Assembly: GCF_026013545.1 (NCBI RefSeq)
Contig: NZ_JAPDOG010000017.1
Span: 1-64,000 of the forward strand
DNA: 64,000 nt
Source of the DNA: Defluviimonas salinarum
GTDB taxonomy: Bacteria > Pseudomonadota > Alphaproteobacteria > Rhodobacterales > Rhodobacteraceae
Reading direction: 5' to 3'
Below the pieces are notes generated by a model. It saw nothing but the letters and a program-made list of their open reading frames with translations, made no database searches and was not told the origin of the DNA. Positions within the stretch are counted from its first letter, which is position 1. The number at the start of each line of letters is the position of its first letter. The translations under genes and the position numbers were made by a program. This document shows positions 9,177 through 16,916 of the stretch, piece after piece.

Positions 9177-9846
9177 GGCGGTGCTGGCCCTCCAGGGCAT
9201 CGAGAAGACCTACCTCAAGGGCACGCCGGGCGAGGTGCGCGTTCTCAACCGGCTCGACCTGACGGTCGGGCGCGGCGAGGTCGTGGCGCTGGTGGCGCCG
9301 TCGGGGGCGGGCAAGTCGACGCTCCTGCACATCGCGGGGCTTCTCGACACCGCCGATGGCGGGACGGTGTCGATCGGCGGCAAGGTGATGACGGGGCTCT
9401 CCGACCGGGCCCGCACCGCGGCGCGGCGGCAGGACGTGGGCTTCGTCTACCAGTTCCATCACCTCCTGCCGGAATTCACCGCCGAGGAGAACATCGTCCT
9501 GCCGCAGCTCGCCAACGGCACCGCCAAGGTCGGCGCCGAGGCGCGGGCGCGCGATCTTCTGGGCCGGGTGGGGATCGCGGCGCGGGCGAAGCACCGGCCG
9601 GCCGAGCTGTCGGGCGGCGAGCAGCAGCGGGTGGCCTTCTGCCGGGCGCTCGCCAACCAGCCGAAGCTTCTTCTGGCCGACGAGCCCACCGGCAACCTCG
9701 ACCCGGCGACCGCCGATCAGGTCTTCGACACGCTGATGGAGCTCGTCCGCGAAACCGGGCTTTCGGCGGTGATCGCCACGCACAATCTGGAACTCGCCGC
9801 GCGCATGGACCGCGTGCTGCGGCTCGAGGCGGGCCACCTCGCCTGA
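9169..9846 (+). CDS. lolD: Lipoprotein-releasing system ATPase LolD
   Basis: The ATPase partner of LolC. It has 225 residues with Walker [10 protein letters not shown] (Ala in place of the usual first Gly), Q-loop [15 protein letters not shown] (a typical LolD/MacB Q-loop), signature LSGGEQQRV, Walker [12 protein letters not shown] and the switch His in ATHN. All ATPase parts are present. It overlaps the end of lolC, consistent with translational coupling. Confidence 0.94.
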   Translation: MSEAVLALQGIEKTYLKGTPGEVRVLNRLDLTVGRGEVVALVAPSGAGKSTLLHIAGLLDTADGGTVSIGGKVMTGLSDRARTAARRQDVGFVYQFHHLLPEFTAEENIVLPQLANGTAKVGAEARARDLLGRVGIAARAKHRPAELSGGEQQRVAFCRALANQPKLLLADEPTGNLDPATADQVFDTLMELVRETGLSAVIATHNLELAARMDRVLRLEAGHLA

Positions 9847-9876
9847 GCGGGGCCGCCGGACAAGGGAGAACGAAAG

Positions 9877-10860
9877 ATGCCGACCATTACCATCGCCGAG
9901 ATCGAGGCGCGCACGACGGATGCGCTGGTCCGCCACGGCGCCGCCGACTGGGTCGCCGCCGAGGTTGCCCGTGCGGTCGGCCGCGCCGAGGCCACCGGCA
10001 ACGTGATCTGCGGGCTCTACTATCTCGAGAGCTATTGTCAGCAGCTCGCAAGCGGGCGCGTGAAGGGCGACGTGGAGCCGGTCGTGACGCGGCCCCGCCC
10101 CGGCGCAGTCCGGGTCGACGCGCGGTTCGGCTTTGCCCAGACCGCCTTCGCGCGGGCCTTGCCCGAGGCGCTGGAGGCGGCGCGGGACTGCGGCACCGCC
10201 TCGCTCGCGGTGGGGCATGCCCATACCTGCACCTCGCTTGGCTATTTCACCGAGCAGCTGGCGCAGTCCGGGCTGATCGCGATCGGCTTCACCAACGCCT
10301 CGCCGATCGTCGCCCCGCCGGGCGGCAAGGCTCGGGTCATCGGCACCAACCCGATCGCCTGCTCGGTTCCCGACGGGAAGGGCGGGATCGCGATGCAGTT
10401 CGACTTCTCGACCTCGGCCGTGGCGCTTGGCAAGATCACCATGGCCAAGGCGGCGGGCGAGAAGATCCCGCTCGGCTGGGCCGTCGATGCCGAGGGCAAT
10501 CCCACGACGGATCCCGCCGCGGCACTTGGCGGCGCGCTGGTTTCGGCCGGCGGTCACAAGGGCTGGGGTTTCGGGCTGATGGCGGAGATTCTGGCCGCCG
10601 GCATGACCGGCGGCGTCAACTCGGTCGATGTGAAGCCGCTGAAGGCGCCCGAGGGGCCGCCGCATGACCTCGGCCAGTTCTACCTGATGATCGACCCGGC
10701 GCTGTCGCCGGATTTCGCGGCCCGCTTCTCTCGCCTCGCCGAGGCCGTCGCCGCCGACGAGGGCGCGAGGCTGCCCGGCGCGCGGGTCAGGGGCAAGGAC
10801 AGCGCCGAGGTGCCGGAACCGCTCTGGAACCTCGTGCTCGGGCTTTGCGGTCAAAACTGA
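9877..10860 (+). CDS. Ldh-family NAD(P)-dependent oxidoreductase (malate/lactate/ureidoglycolate dehydrogenase type)
   Basis: A 327-residue member of the malate/L-lactate dehydrogenase family that is unrelated to Rossmann-fold LDH. Family features are GHAHTCTSLGYFTEQL (the conserved catalytic His region), the IGTNPIACSVP segment and the GHKGWGFGLMAEIL block. Relatives reduce 2-oxo acids or cyclic imines such as delta1-piperideine-2-carboxylate. The exact substrate is not predictable here. A GGGAGAACG site precedes ATG 9877. The stop overlaps the FNR-type box that serves the following cytochrome genes. Confidence 0.8.
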   Translation: MPTITIAEIEARTTDALVRHGAADWVAAEVARAVGRAEATGNVICGLYYLESYCQQLASGRVKGDVEPVVTRPRPGAVRVDARFGFAQTAFARALPEALEAARDCGTASLAVGHAHTCTSLGYFTEQLAQSGLIAIGFTNASPIVAPPGGKARVIGTNPIACSVPDGKGGIAMQFDFSTSAVALGKITMAKAAGEKIPLGWAVDAEGNPTTDPAAALGGALVSAGGHKGWGFGLMAEILAAGMTGGVNSVDVKPLKAPEGPPHDLGQFYLMIDPALSPDFAARFSRLAEAVAADEGARLPGARVRGKDSAEVPEPLWNLVLGLCGQN

Positions 10861-10870
10861 TCCGGATCAA
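10857..10870 (+). promoter_or_regulatory. CRP/FNR-family box upstream of the cytochrome c pair
   Basis: CTGATCCGGATCAA, one base off the FNR-type consensus TTGAT-N4-ATCAA. Its centre is 62 bases before ATG 10926. Activation at -41.5 would put the transcript start near 10905. The identical 14-mer occurs at 46720-46733. Confidence 0.65.
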
Positions 10871-10925
10871 GGCGCGGGGCGCGCGTCCGCCGTCAGGATG
10901 GGCCTGAACCAGACGGAGATTGCCG

Positions 10926-11324
10926 ATGCGCGCCCTTTCTCTCTTGATCCTTCTCGCCGCCGGTCCGGCCATGGCCGCGGACGACACCGCCCTCGGGCGC
11001 GACACCTTCCACGGCTCCTGCGCCTCGTGCCACGGTGCCGAGGCGAAAGGCGGCGGGCCGATGTCCGAGATCCTCACGGTCGAGGTGCCGGACCTCACGA
11101 CGATCGCGGCGCGCAATGGCGGTGCGTTCCCCTGGCTGAAGGTGATCCATATCGTCGATGGCCGCACCGGGCTCCGGGGGCATGGCGACCCGATGCCCGT
11201 CTTCGGCGCGGTCTTCACCGGCGACACCTCTGTTGCCGATGCGCGAGACGGCACGCCGGTCATCACCTCGGCGCGGGTGCTCGCGGTGGTCGACTACCTC
11301 GCCGCGATCCAGGCAACACCCTGA
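10926..11324 (+). CDS. Periplasmic monoheme cytochrome c
   Basis: A 132-residue class I cytochrome c. A Sec signal (LSLLILLAAGPAMA) precedes the mature protein, the heme motif is CASCH, and a downstream Met (DPMPVFG) probably gives the sixth ligand. ATG 10926 is chosen because a GGAG site lies 7 bases upstream; TTG 10920 is the alternative. It is a paralogue of the next gene: both share a DLTTIAARNGG-FP-KV block and an IDG/VDG turn. The FNR-type box upstream suggests expression under low oxygen. Confidence 0.88.
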   Translation: MRALSLLILLAAGPAMAADDTALGRDTFHGSCASCHGAEAKGGGPMSEILTVEVPDLTTIAARNGGAFPWLKVIHIVDGRTGLRGHGDPMPVFGAVFTGDTSVADARDGTPVITSARVLAVVDYLAAIQATP

Positions 11325-11383
11325 CCCGGTTGCGGCCCGCGCGCGGGCAGGGCAGAGTGGCGGGAGACGGGCAGGAGGGCAGA

Positions 11384-11785
11384 ATGATCCGGACGGCAGT
11401 GGTATTTCTCGCGGCAGGGGCCGCGCTTTCGGCTTGCGCGCCCGAGCAGCAGGTCTCGGGCCGGGCGCTGTACGGGGATTACTGCGCCGCGTGCCACGGG
11501 GCGGACGGCAAGGGCGATGGCCCGGCGGGGGAGGGGCTCGGCAAGGCCCCTGCCGACCTGACGACGATCGCAGCCCGTAACGGCGGCACCTTCCCGAAGG
11601 TGAAGGTGATGTCGGTGATCGACGGCTATACGCGGCGCGGCGACCGCTCCTCGGTGATGCCGGAGCTTGGAGTGGCCTTGCAGGAAGGCCCGCTGGTCAT
11701 GGTCGAGACCGGCGAGGGGGTGCTGACCCCGACGCCGGTGAACCTCGTCGCGCTGGCGGATTACCTCGAAAGGCTGCAAGAATAG
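11384..11785 (+). CDS. Lipoprotein cytochrome c
   Basis: A 133-residue monoheme cytochrome c. Unlike its upstream paralogue it carries a lipoprotein signal with lipobox LSAC, so it should be membrane-anchored. The heme motif is CAACH and the likely axial Met lies in SSVMPELG. The shared block PADLTTIAARNGGTFPKVKV shows that the two genes arose by duplication. A GGAGGG site precedes ATG 11384. With the preceding soluble cytochrome it could form a short soluble-to-membrane electron relay; the partner oxidase or reductase is not in the window. Confidence 0.87.
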   Translation: MIRTAVVFLAAGAALSACAPEQQVSGRALYGDYCAACHGADGKGDGPAGEGLGKAPADLTTIAARNGGTFPKVKVMSVIDGYTRRGDRSSVMPELGVALQEGPLVMVETGEGVLTPTPVNLVALADYLERLQE

Positions 11786-11816
11786 CCTCGTAGGTCGGAG
11801 GCGGCGGGAGGACAGG

Positions 11817-12428
11817 ATGCGGGCGGAACTGGCCTATTTCCCGGGATCGCCCTTCGCGCGCATGGGCCGCGTCCTGATCGCCGAATGGGCGCTCGCGGTG
11901 ACTCCGGTTGAATGGCGCTTCCCTCCGCCCGTGGAGCTCTTCGCGCTCAATCCGCTCGGCCAGGTGCCGGCGTTGCTCATGGACGATGAGGCGGTGTTTC
12001 CGACCTTCCTGATCCTCGAGCGGCTCTGGGAATTGGCCGGCTGGCCCGATGAGGGCTACCGGCCGGGTGCCGAACGGCAGATGCTCCTGACGACGTTGCA
12101 GGCGGGCGACGCGCTTGCTGCCGCGTTCTATCAGGACTGGAGCGGCTTGCGTCCGGTGGCCAGGAACCATATCGGCTTCGATCCTGCGGCGCGCAACCTC
12201 GAACGCTTCGGCCGTACGCTCGACTGGCTCGATGCGCGCGCTTCCCAAGGCTTGCTGCGGCCCGGCGTCACGCTGCCCGGCGTGGCGGCGGCCTGTCTGC
12301 TGCTCTGGTCGAAGGCGCGTGGCGGGCCGTACTGGGCCGGCCGGCCATATCTCTGGTCGATCGTCCGGGCGCTCGCGGGCCGCGACAGTTTCCTCACGAC
12401 CGTGCCGCAGCCCTGGACGCCGGGCTGA
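11817..12428 (+). CDS. Glutathione S-transferase family protein
   Basis: A 203-residue GST-like protein. The N-terminal thioredoxin-like part has the ALNPLGQVPALLMDDEAVFPTFLILERL signature (read in two parts: GQVPALLMDD with the cis-Pro, then a Thr where the usual ES motif stands). The all-helical C-terminal domain has LDWLDAR. The first residues, YFPGSPFARMGRVLIAE, resemble the glutathione site of stress-type GSTs. The substrate is unknown. It starts 31 bases after the lipoprotein cytochrome and may share its transcript. Its stop is 3 bases from the stop of the convergent next gene. Confidence 0.72.
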   Translation: MRAELAYFPGSPFARMGRVLIAEWALAVTPVEWRFPPPVELFALNPLGQVPALLMDDEAVFPTFLILERLWELAGWPDEGYRPGAERQMLLTTLQAGDALAAAFYQDWSGLRPVARNHIGFDPAARNLERFGRTLDWLDARASQGLLRPGVTLPGVAAACLLLWSKARGGPYWAGRPYLWSIVRALAGRDSFLTTVPQPWTPG

Positions 12429-12431
12429 GGA

Positions 12432-13220
12432 TCAGACCAGCGCCGCGACCGATCGGCCGAGCCGGAACGGCGCGGCGAAGGCGACGAGGCAGAGCGCGAT
12501 CACCTGCAGGGTCAGGATCTGCGAGTTTTCCTGCAGGAACTCCCATTCCGCCTTGAGTCGCCTCAGCTGGTCGATGAGCTCCTCATAAGCGCTTGCGATC
12601 ACCCGGTATTCCGCGCCGATCGTGATCAGGTCGGGATTGCCGTCGAGCGCCTTGAGCGCCGCCTGGGTGGTTTCGTCCTGGGCGGCGAAGGCGAGGAAGG
12701 TCGCGGGATCGAACTGCTCGGCCTCGGCCCGCATCGCATCCTGGCTCATGCCGACGGGGCTCTCCGCGTCGCCGGGATCGCCGAACAGGAAGCGCAGCGC
12801 CGAGAGCGGGACGGTGGTCTGGGTGACCTCGAGAAACAGCGGCAGGCCACGGTTCTCGGCGGTCGAGGCGGAGAGGAACTCGACCTTGTTGCAGAGCGCC
12901 CGGACATGGGGCTGGAACGGGCCGGGATGGCGGTCGCCCTCGCAATGCACCAGTCGGAACCGCGCCGCGTCGCGGTCGAAAGCGCGGGTCGTCGCATAGG
13001 CGATGTCGATCTGGCGGTCCAGTTTCGAACTGTCGGCGGTGTAGACCTCGGCCAGAACGGCGGCGAGCGCCCCGACGCCGCCGAGCAGGACCCAGATCAG
13101 GTCGGCGATCTTCCACGCCCGGGCCTCGGCGCCGTACCGGAAGAGCGGCAGCACCGCGGCGAGCCCGGCGCCGAAGCAGGCGAGGAGCAGGAGGAGCTGG
13201 TTGTCGATGATGAAGGACAT
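12432..13220 (-). CDS. Hypothetical membrane protein
   Basis: A 262-residue protein I do not recognise. It has two N-terminal membrane helices (QLLLLLACFGAGLAAVLPLF and IADLIWVLLGGVGALAAVLA), a soluble middle of about 165 residues containing two Cys (VHCEG and ALCNKVEF) and a helical AYEELIDQLRRLKAEWEFL stretch, and a C-terminal helix (ILTLQVIALCLVAFAAPF). The start at ATG 13220 is chosen because the in-frame extension upstream runs into a low-complexity repeat. It may be a membrane-anchored sensor or scaffold; no function can be assigned. Confidence 0.6.
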   Translation of the reverse strand: MSFIIDNQLLLLLACFGAGLAAVLPLFRYGAEARAWKIADLIWVLLGGVGALAAVLAEVYTADSSKLDRQIDIAYATTRAFDRDAARFRLVHCEGDRHPGPFQPHVRALCNKVEFLSASTAENRGLPLFLEVTQTTVPLSALRFLFGDPGDAESPVGMSQDAMRAEAEQFDPATFLAFAAQDETTQAALKALDGNPDLITIGAEYRVIASAYEELIDQLRRLKAEWEFLQENSQILTLQVIALCLVAFAAPFRLGRSVAALV

Positions 13221-13287
13221 GGTTCCCGACGTCGGTGCTGGCGATATGCGGATCGGACCGGGTCGGATCGGACGAGACCGGGCGCTT

Positions 13288-13376
13288 CCTTCCCCTCGTG
13301 GGGGAGGGAGAGGGTGAGGGGACGCCTGGTGGTTATCCCCCACCCCCATCCCCTCCCCACAAGGGGGAGGGGAGGC
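13288..13376. repeat. C/G-skewed intergenic palindromic repeat
   Basis: Blocks of CCCC/GGGG with interspersed A and T. The clearest hairpin has a 10-bp stem: TCCCCTCCCC (13349-13358) with GGGGAGGGGA (13364-13373). A second, partly symmetrical copy begins near 13291 (CCCCTCGTGGGGG). It resembles the CCCTCACCC/GGGGAGAGGG intergenic repeats common in alphaproteobacteria. It lies in the 240-base gap between the hypothetical gene and tex, where nothing else is visible, and could end tex transcription. Confidence 0.6.
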
Positions 13377-13460
13377 TCCCGAACCCGGCGTTTCGCAGTG
13401 GTTCGACCATCTTCCAAGGAAGCCTGACCGAGCCGGGGCTTGATGGCAAGCGGTGCGCCG

Positions 13461-15791
13461 TCAGCGCTTGCGCATCGCGTCGAGGAGCGCGGCGCCGAGC
13501 GCGCCGGTCGAGGCGCCTCCCGAGGGCGCGCCTTTCGGACCGGACGCCATCGGGCCTTTCGGGCCCCGCGCCGCCTGACCGCCCGGCCGCGCGTCGCGCG
13601 CGGCGCGGTCGTCGCGCGCCGAGCTGCCGCCGTCCTTGCGCATGGTCAGCCCGATGCGCTTGCGCGCCACGTCGACCTCGGTCACCCGCACCTTCACCAC
13701 GTCGCCCGCCTTCACGACCTCGTGCGGGTCCTTCACGAAGCGGTCGGCGAGCTGGCTGACATGGACGAGCCCGTCCTGATGCACGCCGATATCGACGAAG
13801 GCGCCGAAGGCGGCGACGTTCGTGACCGTGCCCTCCAGCACCATGCCGGGCTTCAGGTCCTTGATGTCCTCGACCCCCTCGGCGAAGCTCGCGGTGACGA
13901 AGCTCGGGCGCGGATCGCGGCCGGGCTTTTCCAGTTCGGCGAGGATGTCGCGCACCGTCGGCAGGCCGAACTTCCCGTCGACGAACTCCTCGGCCCGGAG
14001 CCGGCGCAGCGCCGCGGTGTCGCCCATCAGCGCCCGCAGGTCGCGGCCGCAGGCTTTCACGATGCGGCGGGCGACGTCGTAGGCCTCGGGGTGGACGGCG
14101 GAAGCGTCCAGCGGCTCGGCGCCGTCGCGGATCCTGAGAAAGCCCGCGCATTGCTCGAAGGCGCGGGGGCCGAGGCGGGTGACGTCGAGAAGGTCCTTGC
14201 GCGAGCGGAAGGCGCCCTTTGCGTCGCGATGGGCGACGATCGCCTCGGCAAGGCCGGGGCCGAGGCCGGAGACATGCGCGAGAAGCGGCGCCGAGGCGGT
14301 GTTGAGATCGACGCCGACCGCGTTCACCGCGTCCTCGACCACGGCTTCGAGCGCGCGCGAGAGCCGGTGCTGGTCGACATCGTGCTGGTACTGGCCGACG
14401 CCGATCGACTTCGGCTCGATCTTCACCAGTTCCGCGAGCGGGTCCTGCAGCCGCCGCGCGATCGAGACTGCGCCGCGCAAGGAGACGTCGAGATCGGGGA
14501 ACTCCCGCGCCGCCAGTTCGGAGGCCGAATAGACCGAGGCGCCGGCCTCGGAGACGACGACCTTGGTGGGCGTCTTCACGCCTTTCGGCAGGAGCTTCAG
14601 CGTCTCGGTCACCAGCCGCTCGGTCTCGCGGCTGGCGGTGCCGTTGCCGATGGCGATGAGCTCGACGCCGTGCTTCGCGACGAGCTGGAGGATTGCCGCT
14701 TGCGCGCCGCGCAGGTCGTTCTTTGGCTGGAACGGATAGAGCGTCTCGGTCGCGACGAGTTTGCCGGTGGCATCAACGACGGCGGCCTTGACCCCGGTGC
14801 GGATGCCGGGATCGAGGCCGAGCGTCGCGCGCGGCCCGGCCGGGGCGGCCAGGAGCAGGTCCTTGAGATTGCGGGCGAAGACCTGGATCGCCTCCTCATG
14901 GGCGCGGCCGCGCAAGGTGCCGAGAAGGTCGAGCATCATCGTCATCGAGAGCTTCACCCGCCAGGTCCAGCCCGCGACGCCGCGCAGCCATTCATCGCCC
15001 TTGCCGCTGCCGCGCGGGTCGAGTGCGGCCGCCACGATCGCCTCGGCGCGGGCCGCGCCGACCTCGGGTTCGGGGCCGATGTCGAGCGTGACGACGCCCT
15101 CGTTCGAGGCGCGCAGAAGCGCCAGCGCCCGGTGCGAGGGGATGCTAGCCCACAGCTCGCGGTGGTCGAAATAGTCGGAGAACTTGGCGCCCTTCTCCTC
15201 CTGCCCGGCGATCACCCTGGCGCTGACCACGGCCTCCTTCTGCATGAAGTCCCGGAGCCCGCCGAGAAGGCCCGCGTTTTCCGCGAGCCCCTCGGCGATG
15301 ATGTCGCGGGCGCCCGCGAGCGCGTCCTTCACCGTCGGCACCGCCTCGGTCACGAAGCCGGCGGCCAGCGCCTCGGGGTCGGCCATGCGGTCGGCGAGGA
15401 TCGCCTCGACCAGCGGCTCCAGCCCGTTTTCCCGCGCGATCATCGCCTTGGTGCGGCGCTTGGGCTTGTAGGGCAGGTAGATGTCCTCGAGCTCGGCCTT
15501 CGTTACCGCCTTGGCGATCGACAGCGCGAGGTCGTCGGTCAGCTTGTCCTGCGACCTGATCGAGTCGACGATCGCCGCGCGCCGCGCTTCCAGCTCGCGC
15601 AGGTAGGTGAGCCGGTCGGCCAGCGTCCGGAGCTGGCTGTCGTCGAGCCCGTCCGTCACCTCCTTGCGGTAGCGCGCGACGAAGGGCACGGTCGCGCCCT
15701 CGTCGAGAAGCGTCACGGCAGCGGTGACCTGTTCGGGACGGGCGCCGATCTCGGTCGCGATGGTCCCGGCGATGCGTCTTGCAGTATCCAA
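13461..15791 (-). CDS. tex: Tex-family S1 RNA-binding transcription accessory protein
   Basis: Tex is a nucleic-acid-binding protein linked to transcription and stress survival. The 776-residue product has the N-terminal helical region (LLDEGATVPFVARYRKE), the YqgF-like domain (TLGLDPGIRTGVKAAVVD), a helix-hairpin-helix section (NTASAPLLAHVSGLGPGLAE, then FRSRKDLLDVTRLGPRAFEQ) and a C-terminal S1 domain (GMVLEGTVTNVAAFGAFVDI). A basic, Gly/Ala-rich tail follows. The start is TTG 15791 (Leu-Asp-Thr-Ala-Arg), with GGAGGAG 4 bases upstream. The longer reading frame upstream has no better start. It is divergent from the 16054 operon. Confidence 0.93.
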   Translation of the reverse strand: MDTARRIAGTIATEIGARPEQVTAAVTLLDEGATVPFVARYRKEVTDGLDDSQLRTLADRLTYLRELEARRAAIVDSIRSQDKLTDDLALSIAKAVTKAELEDIYLPYKPKRRTKAMIARENGLEPLVEAILADRMADPEALAAGFVTEAVPTVKDALAGARDIIAEGLAENAGLLGGLRDFMQKEAVVSARVIAGQEEKGAKFSDYFDHRELWASIPSHRALALLRASNEGVVTLDIGPEPEVGAARAEAIVAAALDPRGSGKGDEWLRGVAGWTWRVKLSMTMMLDLLGTLRGRAHEEAIQVFARNLKDLLLAAPAGPRATLGLDPGIRTGVKAAVVDATGKLVATETLYPFQPKNDLRGAQAAILQLVAKHGVELIAIGNGTASRETERLVTETLKLLPKGVKTPTKVVVSEAGASVYSASELAAREFPDLDVSLRGAVSIARRLQDPLAELVKIEPKSIGVGQYQHDVDQHRLSRALEAVVEDAVNAVGVDLNTASAPLLAHVSGLGPGLAEAIVAHRDAKGAFRSRKDLLDVTRLGPRAFEQCAGFLRIRDGAEPLDASAVHPEAYDVARRIVKACGRDLRALMGDTAALRRLRAEEFVDGKFGLPTVRDILAELEKPGRDPRPSFVTASFAEGVEDIKDLKPGMVLEGTVTNVAAFGAFVDIGVHQDGLVHVSQLADRFVKDPHEVVKAGDVVKVRVTEVDVARKRIGLTMRKDGGSSARDDRAARDARPGGQAARGPKGPMASGPKGAPSGGASTGALGAALLDAMRKR

Positions 15792-16053
15792 GGGGCTCCT
15801 CCGGTCGGTTGGAAGAACCTTCTTAGCCACGCCGCGCGGCCGCGCCAAGGGGCGGCCCGGCCTTTGCCGCCGTAGCGCCGGAACCATGCCGGTTTCCGCC
15901 GTCCGATCCCGGTGGCGCGCACCGTCCGAAATGATTGCTTGACAGAATGCCGCAACGGCTGTTTCCTCTTAGACAAAAAAGTTGCCACAGAGAAAAGATA
16001 TCTGCGCGGCGACCTGACGCGCAGTCGTCACCGATAACCAACAGGAGAATGGA

Positions 16054-16341
16054 ATGTCTGACCTCAGTCGGAGAATTGCTGCCATGCACAGGCGCGACGT
16101 CCTCGTGGCCTGGGCCTTCGTGATCGGACTGTGGCTTGCCATCGTCTTCGTCGCCCTCGCGACGTGGTCTCTGGCGCCGAGCGGCAGCGCCCGCACGGTT
16201 CTGCTGATCGGCGGCGCGACCGTGCTCGTGTTCAACACCGCCGCGATCCTGGCGATGCTCCGGCATTACCGCGAGGACCGCGATTTCATGTATGGGCTCG
16301 ACATCAAGTTCCTCGATGCCGCCCGCGCGCTGAGGAGGTGA
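16054..16341 (+). CDS. Small membrane protein 1 of the permease operon
   Basis: A 95-residue protein with a short basic N-terminus (MSDLSRRIAAMHRRD) and two membrane helices (VLVAWAFVIGLWLAIVFVAL and VLLIGGATVLVFNTAAILAML). It ends in a charged stretch including YREDRDFMYGLDIKFLD. I do not recognise a family. It opens a run of five close genes that leads into the APC permease. ATG 16054 has a good AGGAGAATGG site. The 262 bases upstream, back to tex, contain an AT-richer stretch with TTGACA near 15940 but no convincing -10 box. Confidence 0.6.
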   Translation: MSDLSRRIAAMHRRDVLVAWAFVIGLWLAIVFVALATWSLAPSGSARTVLLIGGATVLVFNTAAILAMLRHYREDRDFMYGLDIKFLDAARALRR

Positions 16342-16346
16342 GCACC

Positions 16347-16727
16347 ATGGCCCGCTACATCCCCCCGGTTCAAAGCAAGGTCGGTCAGATCGTCGACGTG
16401 ATCGTGCTGCTCGTTCTCGCGGTCGGCGCGCTCTATATCCCGCTCTGGATGGGGCTCGCCGGCAGCAGCAAGGTGCCCGTGCCGGTCGACAACCCAACCT
16501 GGGAAAGCCTCGGCCAGAATCCGGCGATGGTCGAGAAATGGAACCAGCTCGGCTATGCCGACGCGGCCTCGGCGGCCGAGGTGATCTCGGCGCGGTTCGA
16601 CTACAGCTTCAGCCTCGGCAGCCTCGTGCTGATGATCGTGGTGATCGTCGGCTACTACGCGATCATGCTCCGCTTCTCCGAAAAGGAGTTCCGCGACGTG
16701 ATCTCCGAGAAATTCGGCGAACGCTGA
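16347..16727 (+). CDS. Small membrane protein 2 of the permease operon
   Basis: A 126-residue protein with two membrane helices: one near the N-terminus (IVDVIVLLVLAVGALYIPLWM) and one near residue 100 (LGSLVLMIVVIVGYYAIMLRF). Between them lies a periplasm-sized loop of about 55 residues (VPVPVDNPTWESLGQNP, then MVEKWNQLGYADAASA). The tail is charged (EKEFRDVISEKFGE). No family is recognised. The start at ATG 16347 follows a GAGGTGAGC site and lies 5 bases after the previous stop, so the two are surely co-transcribed. Its conserved-looking loop and position suggest an accessory subunit of the downstream permease. Confidence 0.6.
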   Translation: MARYIPPVQSKVGQIVDVIVLLVLAVGALYIPLWMGLAGSSKVPVPVDNPTWESLGQNPAMVEKWNQLGYADAASAAEVISARFDYSFSLGSLVLMIVVIVGYYAIMLRFSEKEFRDVISEKFGER

Positions 16728-16739
16728 GAGGGGGCCATC

Positions 16740-16907
16740 ATGGATATCTGGAACTTCATGGAATACGCGGCCTGGGCGCTTTCGGCGCTCTTCGGCCTCT
16801 TCATCATCATCGACTGGCTCCGGACCGACAGCACCTATTCCGAGGAGGTCCTGACCTCTTCGCGGGAAGGCGAGCTCGAGGCCCTGACCGAAGAGCATCA
16901 CATTTAG
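16740..16907 (+). CDS. Very small membrane protein 3 of the permease operon
   Basis: A 55-residue reading frame with a GAGAGGGGG site upstream. The sequence opens MDIWNFMEYAAWALSALFG, has one membrane helix (AAWALSALFGLFIIIDW) and then an acidic tail (SEEVLTSSREGELEALTEEHH). It sits 12 bases after protein 2 and 9 bases before the APC permease. Its placement, ribosome site and coherent one-helix layout make it likely to be a real gene that automatic annotation could miss because of its size. Confidence 0.6.
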   Translation: MDIWNFMEYAAWALSALFGLFIIIDWLRTDSTYSEEVLTSSREGELEALTEEHHI

Positions 16908-16916
16908 GGGGACGTC

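Noticed and set aside
13440-15875. Long reading frame antisense to tex (811 codons)
   Set aside because: Shadow frame caused by high GC and codon bias. Composition is Arg/Gly/Ala/His-rich with no domain, while the opposite strand encodes a full Tex protein.
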